A stretch of DNA of 8,533 bases from Deltaproteobacteria bacterium (GCA_015233285.1 JADFYA010000139.1:1-8533); one strand, 5' to 3'. Counted from the first letter of the stretch, positions 1 through 6,212 are shown. Notes: a model not told the origin generated them from the sequence alone. Made by a program: numbers and translations.

Positions 1-526
1 TCATCTTTGCCGCGATTTCTTGGGCGGAACCGCAAAGAAGGCCGGGAAACTCGTCTTGATCAAAGTGCTCCTTCAGTCCGTCCGAAGTCAATATCAAAAT
101 ATCCCCAGGAGACAGTTTTTCTATCCGCAATTTTGGGGAGGACATCATGTAACCGATAATGCCGTCCCTGGAAATGAAGCTATAGTTTTTAGTCCCGAAG
201 ACTCTGGTCGTTATGTTTCCGACGCCGACATAATGTAACTCGCCGCTGGGTATGTTGAGGCGGCATAGGGTGGCGACAGCTCCTCTGGTCCCTTTTAAAC
301 GTGCATGCAAGCCGGTCATCATCTCGATCAGGTCTCGATGTAGGTCTTCGAGGATGAATTCCGCCGCCATGACGGCTACCGCGTGGGCTTCCCGGCCGTG
401 CCCCAACGCGTCGACCAGGGCCAAAAAACAATCTTCGCCGTCCACTCTGATCAGGCCCGTATCACCACATTCGTCTTTCGGGCCGGTCAGGCCGCGTTCC
501 AAGAGTCCGGAGTCTACGTGGGGCAT
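1..526 (-). CDS. rsbX: RsbX-like PP2C serine phosphatase (partial, C-terminus beyond window)
   Basis: This is a PP2C/SpoIIE-type phosphatase of the RsbX kind, which in stressosome systems removes phosphate from RsbS and RsbR to reset the complex. About 175 codons read without a stop from ATG at 526 to the window edge. Visible landmarks are CGD at residues 20-22, the metal-binding DALGHG at 39-44, RGA at 81-83, VGVGN at 100-104, IGYM at 124-127 and TSDGL at 147-151. The spacing and order match Bacillus RsbX, which is about 200 residues, so only the tail with the last metal-binding Asp should be missing. There is no N-terminal sensor domain, which argues against RsbU. The start lies 5 bp after the rsbT stop, with GGAG in the rsbT 3' end, so translation is probably coupled. 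The family is secure; the RsbX assignment rests also on gene order. Confidence 0.88.
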   Translation of the reverse strand, partial: MPHVDSGLLERGLTGPKDECGDTGLIRVDGEDCFLALVDALGHGREAHAVAVMAAEFILEDLHRDLIEMMTGLHARLKGTRGAVATLCRLNIPSGELHYVGVGNITTRVFGTKNYSFISRDGIIGYMMSSPKLRIEKLSPGDILILTSDGLKEHFDQDEFPGLLCGSAQEIAAKM

Positions 527-531
527 TTTAC

Positions 532-954
532 CTATCTCCACTTCCGGGCGATGATGGTCGTCCCCCGGCCGGGTTTGGAATCTATAATAAATTCATCCAT
601 GATTCTTCTGACGCTGGGCAGGCCGAGGCCGAGGCTGTTTCCGCTGCTGAAATGCTCCTGCATGGCCTGGTCAATGTCCGCGATACCCGGTCCTTCATCT
701 TTCGCCTCTACCTCAATACCCTCCAGGTCGGCGTTGCGCACCGTCTTAATGGTTATCTCACCTTGACCGGCATATCTAACGATATTCGTGGCCAGTTCCG
801 ATACGGCGGCGGCAATCAGGTATTGATTGGTTACACTAAACCCCATCGCAGCCGTCAATCGTCTGGTGGAGTAGACCGCCAAAGCCGCGTCCGAAGTGTC
901 GTTAAGTTCCACCCGGATTACTTCAGAGACGCCGCTTATAATTTCATCTGTCAT
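532..954 (-). CDS. rsbT: RsbT-like switch kinase (HATPase_c, anti-sigma factor kinase family)
   Basis: This 140-residue protein is a GHKL ATPase of the RsbT type. In known stressosomes RsbT is held by RsbR/RsbS, phosphorylates them on stress, and is then released to activate a downstream partner. Visible motifs are the N-box SELATNIVRYAG (residues 52-63, with E53 and N57), the G1 box DEGPGI (86-91) and the G2 region SLGLGLPSVRRIMDEF (107-122). They align closely with Bacillus RsbT over the whole length. ATG at 954 is preferred because it matches the family N-terminus. A second ATG at 966 has GAGGAG only one base away, too close for a normal ribosome binding site. An open frame extends to 1083 but its translation is an Arg/Pro-rich shadow of the rsbS tail. 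The gene overlaps the rsbS stop by 11 bp, as in a coupled operon. Confidence 0.93.
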   Translation of the reverse strand: MTDEIISGVSEVIRVELNDTSDAALAVYSTRRLTAAMGFSVTNQYLIAAAVSELATNIVRYAGQGEITIKTVRNADLEGIEVEAKDEGPGIADIDQAMQEHFSSGNSLGLGLPSVRRIMDEFIIDSKPGRGTTIIARKWR

Positions 955-1471
955 CCTGTTGGTCATTCTCCTCTGCGTCGTCACCATGATCGGGTCTCTC
1001 CTCCTCCGCCTCGGCGTCATCCGGCTCGTTATTTTCCTCGGGGTCACCGAGGGCGGTTCCGGCTTCCTCCTTTTCGGTGTCATCTAATCGCATCCATCGA
1101 GCCTTATGAGCACTCAACAGTTCTACGCCGTCTTCCATCGTCAACGCAGTGGAGATACTATCGAGATCAACCTCCAGATCAACCAGGGCCGAGGCAACCC
1201 CCGCCTTAAAACCTACAAAAACCGGTCTGGCCCCCAACAGTGAAACCATTCTAGCCGTATCTGCAAGCAGAGAAAATGTAAACGAATCCATGAACCGGAC
1301 GGAAGAAACGTCGATGAGCACCCCTTTGACCGCAGTAACTTCCGTTGTGCTTAGGATATCACTCTGAAGCTGTTTTGCGGAGTCATCGTCGAGCTCACCG
1401 TTGACTGTAACGATAAGGTTGCCGTTGAGGACATGCATGGCAGACCCCGCAAGAAACAGTCCGTATTCCAT
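944..1471 (-). CDS. rsbS: RsbS-like STAS stressosome scaffold with acidic C-terminal tail
   Basis: This 175-residue protein has a single STAS domain at residues 12-122 that follows Bacillus RsbS closely: GELDDDSA (25-32), LIDVSSVRFMDSF (52-64) and VELL (116-119). The phosphorylatable Ser59 of RsbS corresponds to S63 in MDSF, so RsbT phosphorylation is plausible. The second known RsbS site, Thr86, corresponds to V86 in VFVGF and cannot be phosphorylated. RsbS is normally about 120 residues. Here residues 129-175 form an extra tail dominated by Asp and Glu, with no predicted fold. ATG at 1471 is chosen over TTG at 1477 because GGAG lies 9 bases before the ATG but only 3 before the TTG. The gene is 79 bp after rsbR and overlaps rsbT by 11 bp. 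Role: it forms the icosahedral stressosome core with RsbR and sequesters RsbT. Confidence 0.92.
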   Translation of the reverse strand: MEYGLFLAGSAMHVLNGNLIVTVNGELDDDSAKQLQSDILSTTEVTAVKGVLIDVSSVRFMDSFTFSLLADTARMVSLLGARPVFVGFKAGVASALVDLEVDLDSISTALTMEDGVELLSAHKARWMRLDDTEKEEAGTALGDPEENNEPDDAEAEEERPDHGDDAEENDQQDDR

Positions 1472-1480
1472 GATCAATGT

Positions 1481-1484
1481 CTCC
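1481..1484 (-). promoter_or_regulatory. Ribosome binding site of rsbS (decides start)
   Basis: GGAG on the minus strand lies 9 bases before ATG 1471 and only 3 bases before the in-frame TTG at 1477. This spacing favours the ATG as the start of the RsbS-like protein. Confidence 0.6.
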
Positions 1485-1550
1485 AGACTTATAAGGCAAG
1501 GCAGATGGGCAAGATATAAAAGGTATAAATATCTAAAGCCGGCGGAGAGA

Positions 1551-2342
1551 TCATTTCATTTTGGTAATTACCTGGTTGAGCATGGCCAGGGCCTCGGTCA
1601 GAGCATCTTGAAGAGTTGAATGGGTGACCACTTCACCGAGATCAATGCCCAACTGGACGAGCGTTTGGGCTACGGCCGACGATATCCCGGAAATGATGCA
1701 CCGGCATCCCATGAGTTTCGTCGCCTTCGTGATTCTAATCAGGTGATTGGCCACAGCCGTATCCACAGCCGCCACTCCCTGGATGTCCATGATGATCACT
1801 TTAGAGGAAGTTTCGGTGATCTTGGTCAGCATGGTCTCCATCATTTGCCAGGCGCGCATGGAGTCTACCACGCCGACCACGGGGAGAACGACGATCCTAT
1901 CCCAAAGTTTGATGGCCGGCGTCGAGATTTCCCTAATCGTCCGACTCTGTTCCATCAGCTTGTTTTCATGCCGAACCCGCTCGGTAATGTCCAGGACATA
2001 TTCCAGACCGCCGACTATATTCCCCTGATCGTCTTTAAGGGGGGCGGCCGAATACTCAATCGGAATCACTTTGCCGTCGATATTCACTTCGTTGCGGGCC
2101 GTGCATAGAGCGTCTTTTTCCATAGCTTGTTTCATCCGGCATTCCGGGGTTCCGCAGTGCTTAGAGTTCATCAGGTCGGCACACTTATTTCCTTCAATTT
2201 CCTCCATAGACATCCCGAGCAATCCTCGGCCCGACGCGTTCATGAAGATAATCTTCAAATCCGAATCTACGGCCATGACCGGAGTCGGCAATTGTTCCAA
2301 AACATCAAGGGCCAGACGGTCACTTATATGATTATTACCCAT
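1551..2342 (-). CDS. rsbR: RsbR-like stressosome sensor: PAS + STAS
   Basis: This 263-residue protein combines an N-terminal PAS domain (about residues 10-122, ending in the usual DITERVR) with a C-terminal STAS domain (about 136-258). The STAS part matches the RsbR paralogues: VIIMDIQGVAAVDTAVANH (182-200), CIISGI (215-220) and AQTLVQLGIDL (225-235). T195 in VDT corresponds to RsbR Thr171. The Thr205 position is S218, still phosphorylatable. The Bacillus globin-like sensor is replaced by PAS, which suggests a different input. The PAS loop carries C54, C63 and C68 within CADLMNSKHCGTPECRM, plus C80, which could serve redox or metal sensing; this is inference. ATG 2342 has GGAGGAG seven bases upstream, the strongest ribosome binding site in the operon. 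It is the first gene of rsbR-rsbS-rsbT-rsbX. No membrane segment is seen, so a cytosolic protein is expected. Confidence 0.92.
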   Translation of the reverse strand: MGNNHISDRLALDVLEQLPTPVMAVDSDLKIIFMNASGRGLLGMSMEEIEGNKCADLMNSKHCGTPECRMKQAMEKDALCTARNEVNIDGKVIPIEYSAAPLKDDQGNIVGGLEYVLDITERVRHENKLMEQSRTIREISTPAIKLWDRIVVLPVVGVVDSMRAWQMMETMLTKITETSSKVIIMDIQGVAAVDTAVANHLIRITKATKLMGCRCIISGISSAVAQTLVQLGIDLGEVVTHSTLQDALTEALAMLNQVITKMK

Positions 2343-2384
2343 AAATTGTCTCCTCCACGTGATACTGTTTTTTAAAATATGTTG

Positions 2385-2401
2385 AAACCATGTTATGGTT
2401 T
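2385..2401. repeat. Inverted repeat upstream of rsbR (7-bp arms, 3-nt loop)
   Basis: AAACCAT (2385-2391), loop GTT, ATGGTTT (2395-2401) is a perfect 7-bp inverted repeat, ending 43 bp upstream of the rsbR start. No U-run follows on the transcribed strand, so it is unlikely to be an intrinsic terminator. It could be an operator or a weak mRNA hairpin. Confidence 0.45.
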
Positions 2402-2410
2402 GATATCGCC

Positions 2411-2430
2411 CGGATGTCCGACATCATCCG
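2411..2430. repeat. Overlapping inverted repeats in the HD-GYP/rsbR gap
   Basis: CGGATG (2411-2416) pairs with CATCCG (2425-2430) around an 8-nt loop. An alternative, mutually exclusive palindrome GATGTC-C-GACATC occupies 2413-2425. Neither is followed by a T-run on the minus strand. It sits in the 117-bp gap that separates the SiaC/HD-GYP unit from the stressosome genes and may be an operator or a Rho-independent-like element without U-tract. Confidence 0.4.
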
Positions 2431-2459
2431 TCTTTCCGTTTAGCCTATGGGCATGGTTG

Positions 2460-4544
2460 TCAGGCCGGAGTCGACACCGTCTCCAATTTTTTGCTCATGA
2501 ACTGGTTGATATCCACCGGCTCAAGCTGTGCGGCCGGCAAATATTTTTCTCCATATAACCGATAGGCCCCGCTGGTCAGAAACAAATCGAACAGGTCGGC
2601 GTCAATGTGCTGGTCGTTACGCATAAAGCTCATAATCTTAAGCGCTTCCTTCAAGGTTTTAGCCTTTTTATAAGGCCGGTCACATGCGGTCAAAGCCTCG
2701 AAGATATCGGCTATGGCCAAAATGCGGGCCTGCAGGGACATCCCTTCGCGATCGAGTTTGCGAGGATAGCCGGAGCCGACCATAGTCTCGTGATGTGCGC
2801 CGGCAATTTCAGACACCCTGGCCAGTTGTTTGGGAAAGGGCAACTGATCGAGCATGATAATACTGTATATGGTGTGCTCGTTAATTTTGAATCTTTCTTC
2901 TTCGGTCAGGGTGCCTCTGGGAATCCGCAGATTATACATCTCTCCCTGATTGTAAAGGTGCTTGGGAACCTTGATTTTGAAACCGTACCGGTCCGGATCA
3001 TAGGGAAGCGGATTCTCCTTAGGCCGCCGGATGAGGTGTTCCTTCTTGTCGGCCAGAAGCTGTTCCGTGGCCGGCAGAGGCCGGGGAGGTGTTTTATCGA
3101 AACGGAGCAGTTCCTCATGGGACAGACCGAGCCGATCGTCGAAATGACGCTGCCAGGTCATGGTCGCCATCGATTCGAGCCGCTCGATCTTTTTGGGATC
3201 CATAAACTCCCCGCCGACATTGCAGGAGGCCACAAAGGCGAAGTCATCCGTCAACCGCTCAATTTTAGCCTCCAGCTCCGTTTTTAGGGCAACGGCATCG
3301 GCTTCCGGATTGGAAAGTGCTTCGAGATACTCAATCACGTAATCGCGGCGGATGACCTCAAAGCGCATCCGGATTTCGTGGATCCGATTGTAAATAGTCT
3401 CCAGCTTTGTGGATTTATCAACCACATACTCGGGGGTGGTCACCTTGCCGCAGTCGTGCAGCCACCCGGCCAGTTGGAATTCACGCAAGCCTGAATCGTC
3501 CAAATCGAAATCGGCAAAAGGGCCGTCCTCCATTTCACAGGCCGCCTTTAGAAGCAGCATCCCCAGTTCGGGCACGCGTTCACAGTGACCCCCGGTGTAG
3601 GGAGACTTGGCGTCTATCGCTCCGGCCAGCACCTTGATGATGGAGTCGAACAAACGAGTCTGAGCCTCCATCAGGTTTCGGTTATCCAGGGCCACGGCGG
3701 CCTGGGAGGCCAGGGCCTCGATGAACCCGGCCATTTCGGAGGTAAAGGCGATTAACCGTCCGGTCCCGCTGGCTCGGGCGTTGATCAACAGAAGGATACC
3801 GATCACATTGCCCTTGCGGGGCTTTAGGGGTACGGCCAGAAAAGAGTGGGAGCGATAGCCGTGGGCCGAATCAAACTCCAAAATATCTGAGAAATCAAAA
3901 TCCTTAGAGTCTTGGAGGCCGGCCACGTTGACTGTTCGTTCGGTCAAGACGGCGTGGGCGATCAGGTCGAAATAGCGGGGTCTGCTCTCTTCGTCACGTA
4001 ATGGTATAGGTTCAAAAGGGATCTTTCGATAGAAATTACCGCCCATTCTTAAATCCAGGGTGTCGTACCAGACTATTTCGTGGTGGAGCCTGTCGTCATC
4101 TTGCAAGGAGAACAGGATGCCGCCGTCAGCGTTGGTCAGTTCTTTGGCTCCTCGTAGAATCATCTCCATAAAACTGGCGTGGTTTCGCTCCATGGATAGG
4201 GCGATGCCCAGTTCGACCAGCTTCTGGAGCTTCCCCTGGGCCGCGACCAGTTCCTTTGTCCGTTCCCTGACCTTCTCTTCCAGCAACAGGGCGTGTTCTT
4301 CCAACTTTTTGTGGGTCTTTTCCAGTTCCGCCTGTTGTTGCTGGATCCGGATATTGGCTTCTTTCAGGCCCTCTTCATTACGATCTGATAACTTGACCAG
4401 GCGCTGGGATGATTTGGAAAGTTTTCCATAACTTTTGAGCAAGGTTTGGTATTCTTTCCGGAAATCGATATCCTTCCCGCCGGTTAGAAGACTCTCCCCA
4501 CGTTCAATAATGTCCTTTTCAGCCTGGAATGCGTCGAAGCTCAT
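2460..4544 (-). CDS. Coiled-coil/GAF/HD-GYP protein with split HD domain, predicted c-di-GMP phosphodiesterase
   Basis: This is a 694-residue cytosolic protein. Residues 1-100 are a helical, Gln-rich coiled-coil module shared with the other HD-GYP protein of the window. Residues about 115-290 form a GAF-like sensor (ends EALASQAAVALDNRN). Residues about 297-665 are an HD-GYP-type hydrolase: H320 in GGHCERV, H363-D364 in WLHDCGK, H557 in INEHTIY, H584-H585 in GAHHE, the degenerate GYP signature VGSGYP (589-594) and D613 in AIADIFEA. The usual stretch between the HD and the next His is interrupted by about 170 extra residues (375-545). HD-GYP proteins normally hydrolyse c-di-GMP; activity here is inferred. 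ATG 4544 lies 2 bp after the siaC stop with AAAGGG six bases upstream, so it should be translationally coupled to SiaC, its likely regulator. Confidence 0.9.
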   Translation of the reverse strand: MSFDAFQAEKDIIERGESLLTGGKDIDFRKEYQTLLKSYGKLSKSSQRLVKLSDRNEEGLKEANIRIQQQQAELEKTHKKLEEHALLLEEKVRERTKELVAAQGKLQKLVELGIALSMERNHASFMEMILRGAKELTNADGGILFSLQDDDRLHHEIVWYDTLDLRMGGNFYRKIPFEPIPLRDEESRPRYFDLIAHAVLTERTVNVAGLQDSKDFDFSDILEFDSAHGYRSHSFLAVPLKPRKGNVIGILLLINARASGTGRLIAFTSEMAGFIEALASQAAVALDNRNLMEAQTRLFDSIIKVLAGAIDAKSPYTGGHCERVPELGMLLLKAACEMEDGPFADFDLDDSGLREFQLAGWLHDCGKVTTPEYVVDKSTKLETIYNRIHEIRMRFEVIRRDYVIEYLEALSNPEADAVALKTELEAKIERLTDDFAFVASCNVGGEFMDPKKIERLESMATMTWQRHFDDRLGLSHEELLRFDKTPPRPLPATEQLLADKKEHLIRRPKENPLPYDPDRYGFKIKVPKHLYNQGEMYNLRIPRGTLTEEERFKINEHTIYSIIMLDQLPFPKQLARVSEIAGAHHETMVGSGYPRKLDREGMSLQARILAIADIFEALTACDRPYKKAKTLKEALKIMSFMRNDQHIDADLFDLFLTSGAYRLYGEKYLPAAQLEPVDINQFMSKKLETVSTPA

Positions 4545-4546
4545 GA

Positions 4547-4930
4547 TTAACCCTTTGGAACCATGTTGAATTTAGCTTGCTCCAGGTCTTCGCCAAACTC
4601 TTGACCCAGCTCTTCCATGTTGTCGTCTTCTTCTTCGTAGTACCAATTGATCACGACCCGATTTCCATTGGCGGCCGTACTTTCCAATGTTTCAAACAAG
4701 CTCATGAAGATTTTAGCACTCGTACTATTGAAATACACGAGCTCTAAATTGAACGTCACGTCGGCGTCTTCCAAGGTTTCAAAGTGGCCGTTCAACTTCT
4801 TGATCACCGGTCCGAAGAACTCAGCCACGTCCTCGGGATATGATTCTCCCCGAATAGAAAACACGTTGGTTTCAAGGTCAAAATCGATTTCCGGACTGCG
4901 TTCGGTTGCCTCTATGTGTAGTTTTTCCAT
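4547..4930 (-). CDS. siaC: SiaC-family regulatory phosphoprotein (DUF1987)
   Basis: This 127-residue protein matches the SiaC/DUF1987 family along its whole length. Landmarks are the N-terminal RSPEIDFD, GESYPEDVAEFFGPV, the LELVYFNSTSAK segment, VVINWYYEEED and the C-terminal LGQEFGEDL. In Pseudomonas, unphosphorylated SiaC binds and activates the diguanylate cyclase SiaD, and phosphorylation of Thr68 (in LNTSS) blocks this. Here the equivalent segment reads FNSTS, so a Ser (S69) stands at the phosphosite and Thr is one position later. The start is ATG 4930: GAGGA lies 8 bases upstream, and an in-frame TTG just before it is less well placed. The stop is 2 bp before the GAF/HD-GYP gene. No SiaA phosphatase or SiaB kinase is visible; RsbT and RsbX nearby are the only kinase/PP2C pair of related families in the window. 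Confidence 0.9.
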   Translation of the reverse strand: MEKLHIEATERSPEIDFDLETNVFSIRGESYPEDVAEFFGPVIKKLNGHFETLEDADVTFNLELVYFNSTSAKIFMSLFETLESTAANGNRVVINWYYEEEDDNMEELGQEFGEDLEQAKFNMVPKG

Positions 4931-4938
4931 CAATTAAA

Positions 4939-4943
4939 TCCTC
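4939..4943 (-). promoter_or_regulatory. Ribosome binding site of siaC (decides start)
   Basis: GAGGA on the minus strand is 8 bases before ATG 4930. It supports the ATG rather than the in-frame TTG directly upstream at 4933. Confidence 0.6.
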
Positions 4944-4977
4944 AGGTCAACTAATGCAGTTTTCAGGTAAGCAATCA

Positions 4978-4993
4978 CCCGGCCGTGGCCGGG
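4978..4993. repeat. Strong GC hairpin in the HD-GYP/siaC gap
   Basis: CCCGGCC (4978-4984) and GGCCGGG (4987-4993) are perfect complements around 2 bases (or 6-bp arms with a 4-base loop). It lies in the 128-bp gap between the canonical HD-GYP gene and siaC. No T-run follows on either strand, so an intrinsic terminator is not supported. An mRNA processing or stability element that separates expression of the two units is possible. Confidence 0.5.
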
Positions 4994-5058
4994 ACTGTTA
5001 AACGCCGATGGTAAGATAGACTCTTCGTGGTCCGGGCGGGCCAAGGTGGATCGGTTGA

Positions 5059-6018
5059 TCATTTAGACATGGCGTGCATTTCCAGTTGGTTTTCGGCAAA
5101 TTCGAGCCCGATTTGTCTGATTTCTTCATCAAGTTCTAAGAAGATGTCGACCATCTGGGGGTCAAAATGTGTTCCCCGGCCCTCCTTGATCATGGCCATG
5201 GCTTTGCTATGCGGAATTGGCGGTTTGTAAACCCGTTTACTGATCAGTGCGTCATAAACGTCGGCCAAGGCCATTAATCGGCCTGGGATGGGGATGTCTT
5301 CACCTTTCAAACCCTGCGGATATCCCGAACCGTCCCATTTTTCATGGTGGGTATAAGTGATTTCTCTGGCGAAACGGAGAAAGGAGTTGTTGCCCAGTTT
5401 TTTTTCCGCGGCGGAGATGGCGGCATGGCCATAATCGGTATGCAGTTTCATCACTTCAAATTCTTCATAGGTCAGGCTGCCCGGCTTCAGCAATATCTGG
5501 TCGGGGACACCGATCTTCCCGATATCGTGTAATGGAGAGGATCGATAGAGGAGGTCGATGGTCTCGCGGCCAAAATAGTCACAAAAATGGGGATGCTCTT
5601 TGAGCCGGTTAGCCAGGGCCCGGACATATCTTTTCGTCCGCCTGATATGGCCGCCGGTTTCGGGGTCCCGATATTCAGCCAGCACCGCCATACTCTCAAT
5701 AGTGACTTCCTGGGTCAGGGCCAATTGTTGAGTCCGTTCTTCCACCTTATCTTCAAGGATCTGGGCATACTCTTCTAATGTTTTGTTCACATTCTCCAAG
5801 TCGGTCTGTTGTTGCTGAATACGGATGTTGGCTTCCTTCAAGCCCTGTTCGTTCCGGTCCGACAGTTTGAGAATGCGCTGGGTTAATTTGGAAAGTTTTC
5901 CATAACTATTTAGCAGACTCCGGTATTCTTTACGGAAATCGATATCCTGCTCTTCAGCGAGAAGGCTCTCCCCACGTTCAATAGTGTCGTTTTCAGCCTG
6001 GAATGGGTCGAAACTCAT
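5059..6018 (-). CDS. Coiled-coil + canonical HD-GYP protein, predicted c-di-GMP phosphodiesterase
   Basis: This 319-residue cytosolic protein starts with the same roughly 100-residue coiled-coil module as the GAF/HD-GYP protein (MSFD.FQAE, GESLL, DIDFRKEY, KLSDRNE.GLKEANIRIQQQQ) and then goes straight into an HD-GYP domain with no separate sensor domain. Catalytic landmarks are intact: H124 in GGHIRR, H164-D165 in LHDIGKIG with K168, H193 in MKLHTDYG, H224-H225 in THHEKWDGSGYP (223-234) and D253 in ALADVYDA. Hydrolysis of c-di-GMP is therefore likely. ATG 6018 lies 2 bp after the stop of a truncated SiaC frame, with AAAGG seven bases upstream, which mirrors the arrangement of the second copy. 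Its input is probably a protein binding to the N-module rather than a built-in ligand domain. Confidence 0.93.
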   Translation of the reverse strand: MSFDPFQAENDTIERGESLLAEEQDIDFRKEYRSLLNSYGKLSKLTQRILKLSDRNEQGLKEANIRIQQQQTDLENVNKTLEEYAQILEDKVEERTQQLALTQEVTIESMAVLAEYRDPETGGHIRRTKRYVRALANRLKEHPHFCDYFGRETIDLLYRSSPLHDIGKIGVPDQILLKPGSLTYEEFEVMKLHTDYGHAAISAAEKKLGNNSFLRFAREITYTHHEKWDGSGYPQGLKGEDIPIPGRLMALADVYDALISKRVYKPPIPHSKAMAMIKEGRGTHFDPQMVDIFLELDEEIRQIGLEFAENQLEMHAMSK

Positions 6019-6020
6019 GG

Positions 6021-6179
6021 TTAAGCCTTTGGGATCGTGTTGAATTTAGCTTGCTCCAGGTCTTGGCCAAACTTTCGACCCAGTTCATTCATGTCACCGC
6101 CGTCTTCCTTATCGTACCAGTCGGTCACGACATTTCTTGTCGTTGTCCCTGAATCGGCGCCCAAATTGCGTTTCTGCAT
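6021..6179 (-). pseudogene. Truncated SiaC (C-terminal fragment), 52 codons
   Basis: Reading from ATG 6179 to TAA 6021 gives 52 residues. The last ~36, from NVVTDWYDKEDGGD through NELGRKFGQDLEQAKFN to IPKA, align without gaps with the C-terminus of the full SiaC at 4547-4930. The N-terminal two thirds, including the phosphosite segment and GESYPED, are absent, and an in-frame TGA stands at 6210-6212. It is therefore the 3' remnant of a duplicated siaC. The ATG still has AAGGA seven bases upstream, so the fragment may be translated and serve to couple translation to the HD-GYP gene 2 bp downstream. It is too short to bind as a normal SiaC. It could be called a small gene rather than a pseudogene if expression were shown. 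Confidence 0.85.
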
Positions 6180-6212
6180 AGACCTATCCTTCGCCCGGAG
6201 CGATTTGATTCA

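Noticed and set aside
189..431. Minus-strand 80-codon frame rich in Arg/Gly/His
   Set aside because: It is an out-of-frame shadow of the rsbX-like gene, whose own frame runs from 526 to the window edge.
252..766. Plus-strand open frames opposite the rsbX and rsbT genes
   Set aside because: They are antisense to clear PP2C and RsbT-like coding sequence, show no recognisable domain and have low-complexity translations.
955..1083. Longer start for rsbT giving an Arg/Pro-rich N-terminus
   Set aside because: The extra residues are another frame of the rsbS acidic tail; family alignment begins at the ATG at 954.
2411..2430. Intrinsic terminator after the GAF/HD-GYP gene
   Set aside because: The dyad is not followed by a T-run on the transcribed strand.
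2460..2600. Plus-strand frames opposite the HD-GYP genes, for example 2607-3287
   Set aside because: They are antisense shadows of a long conserved gene with intact domain motifs.
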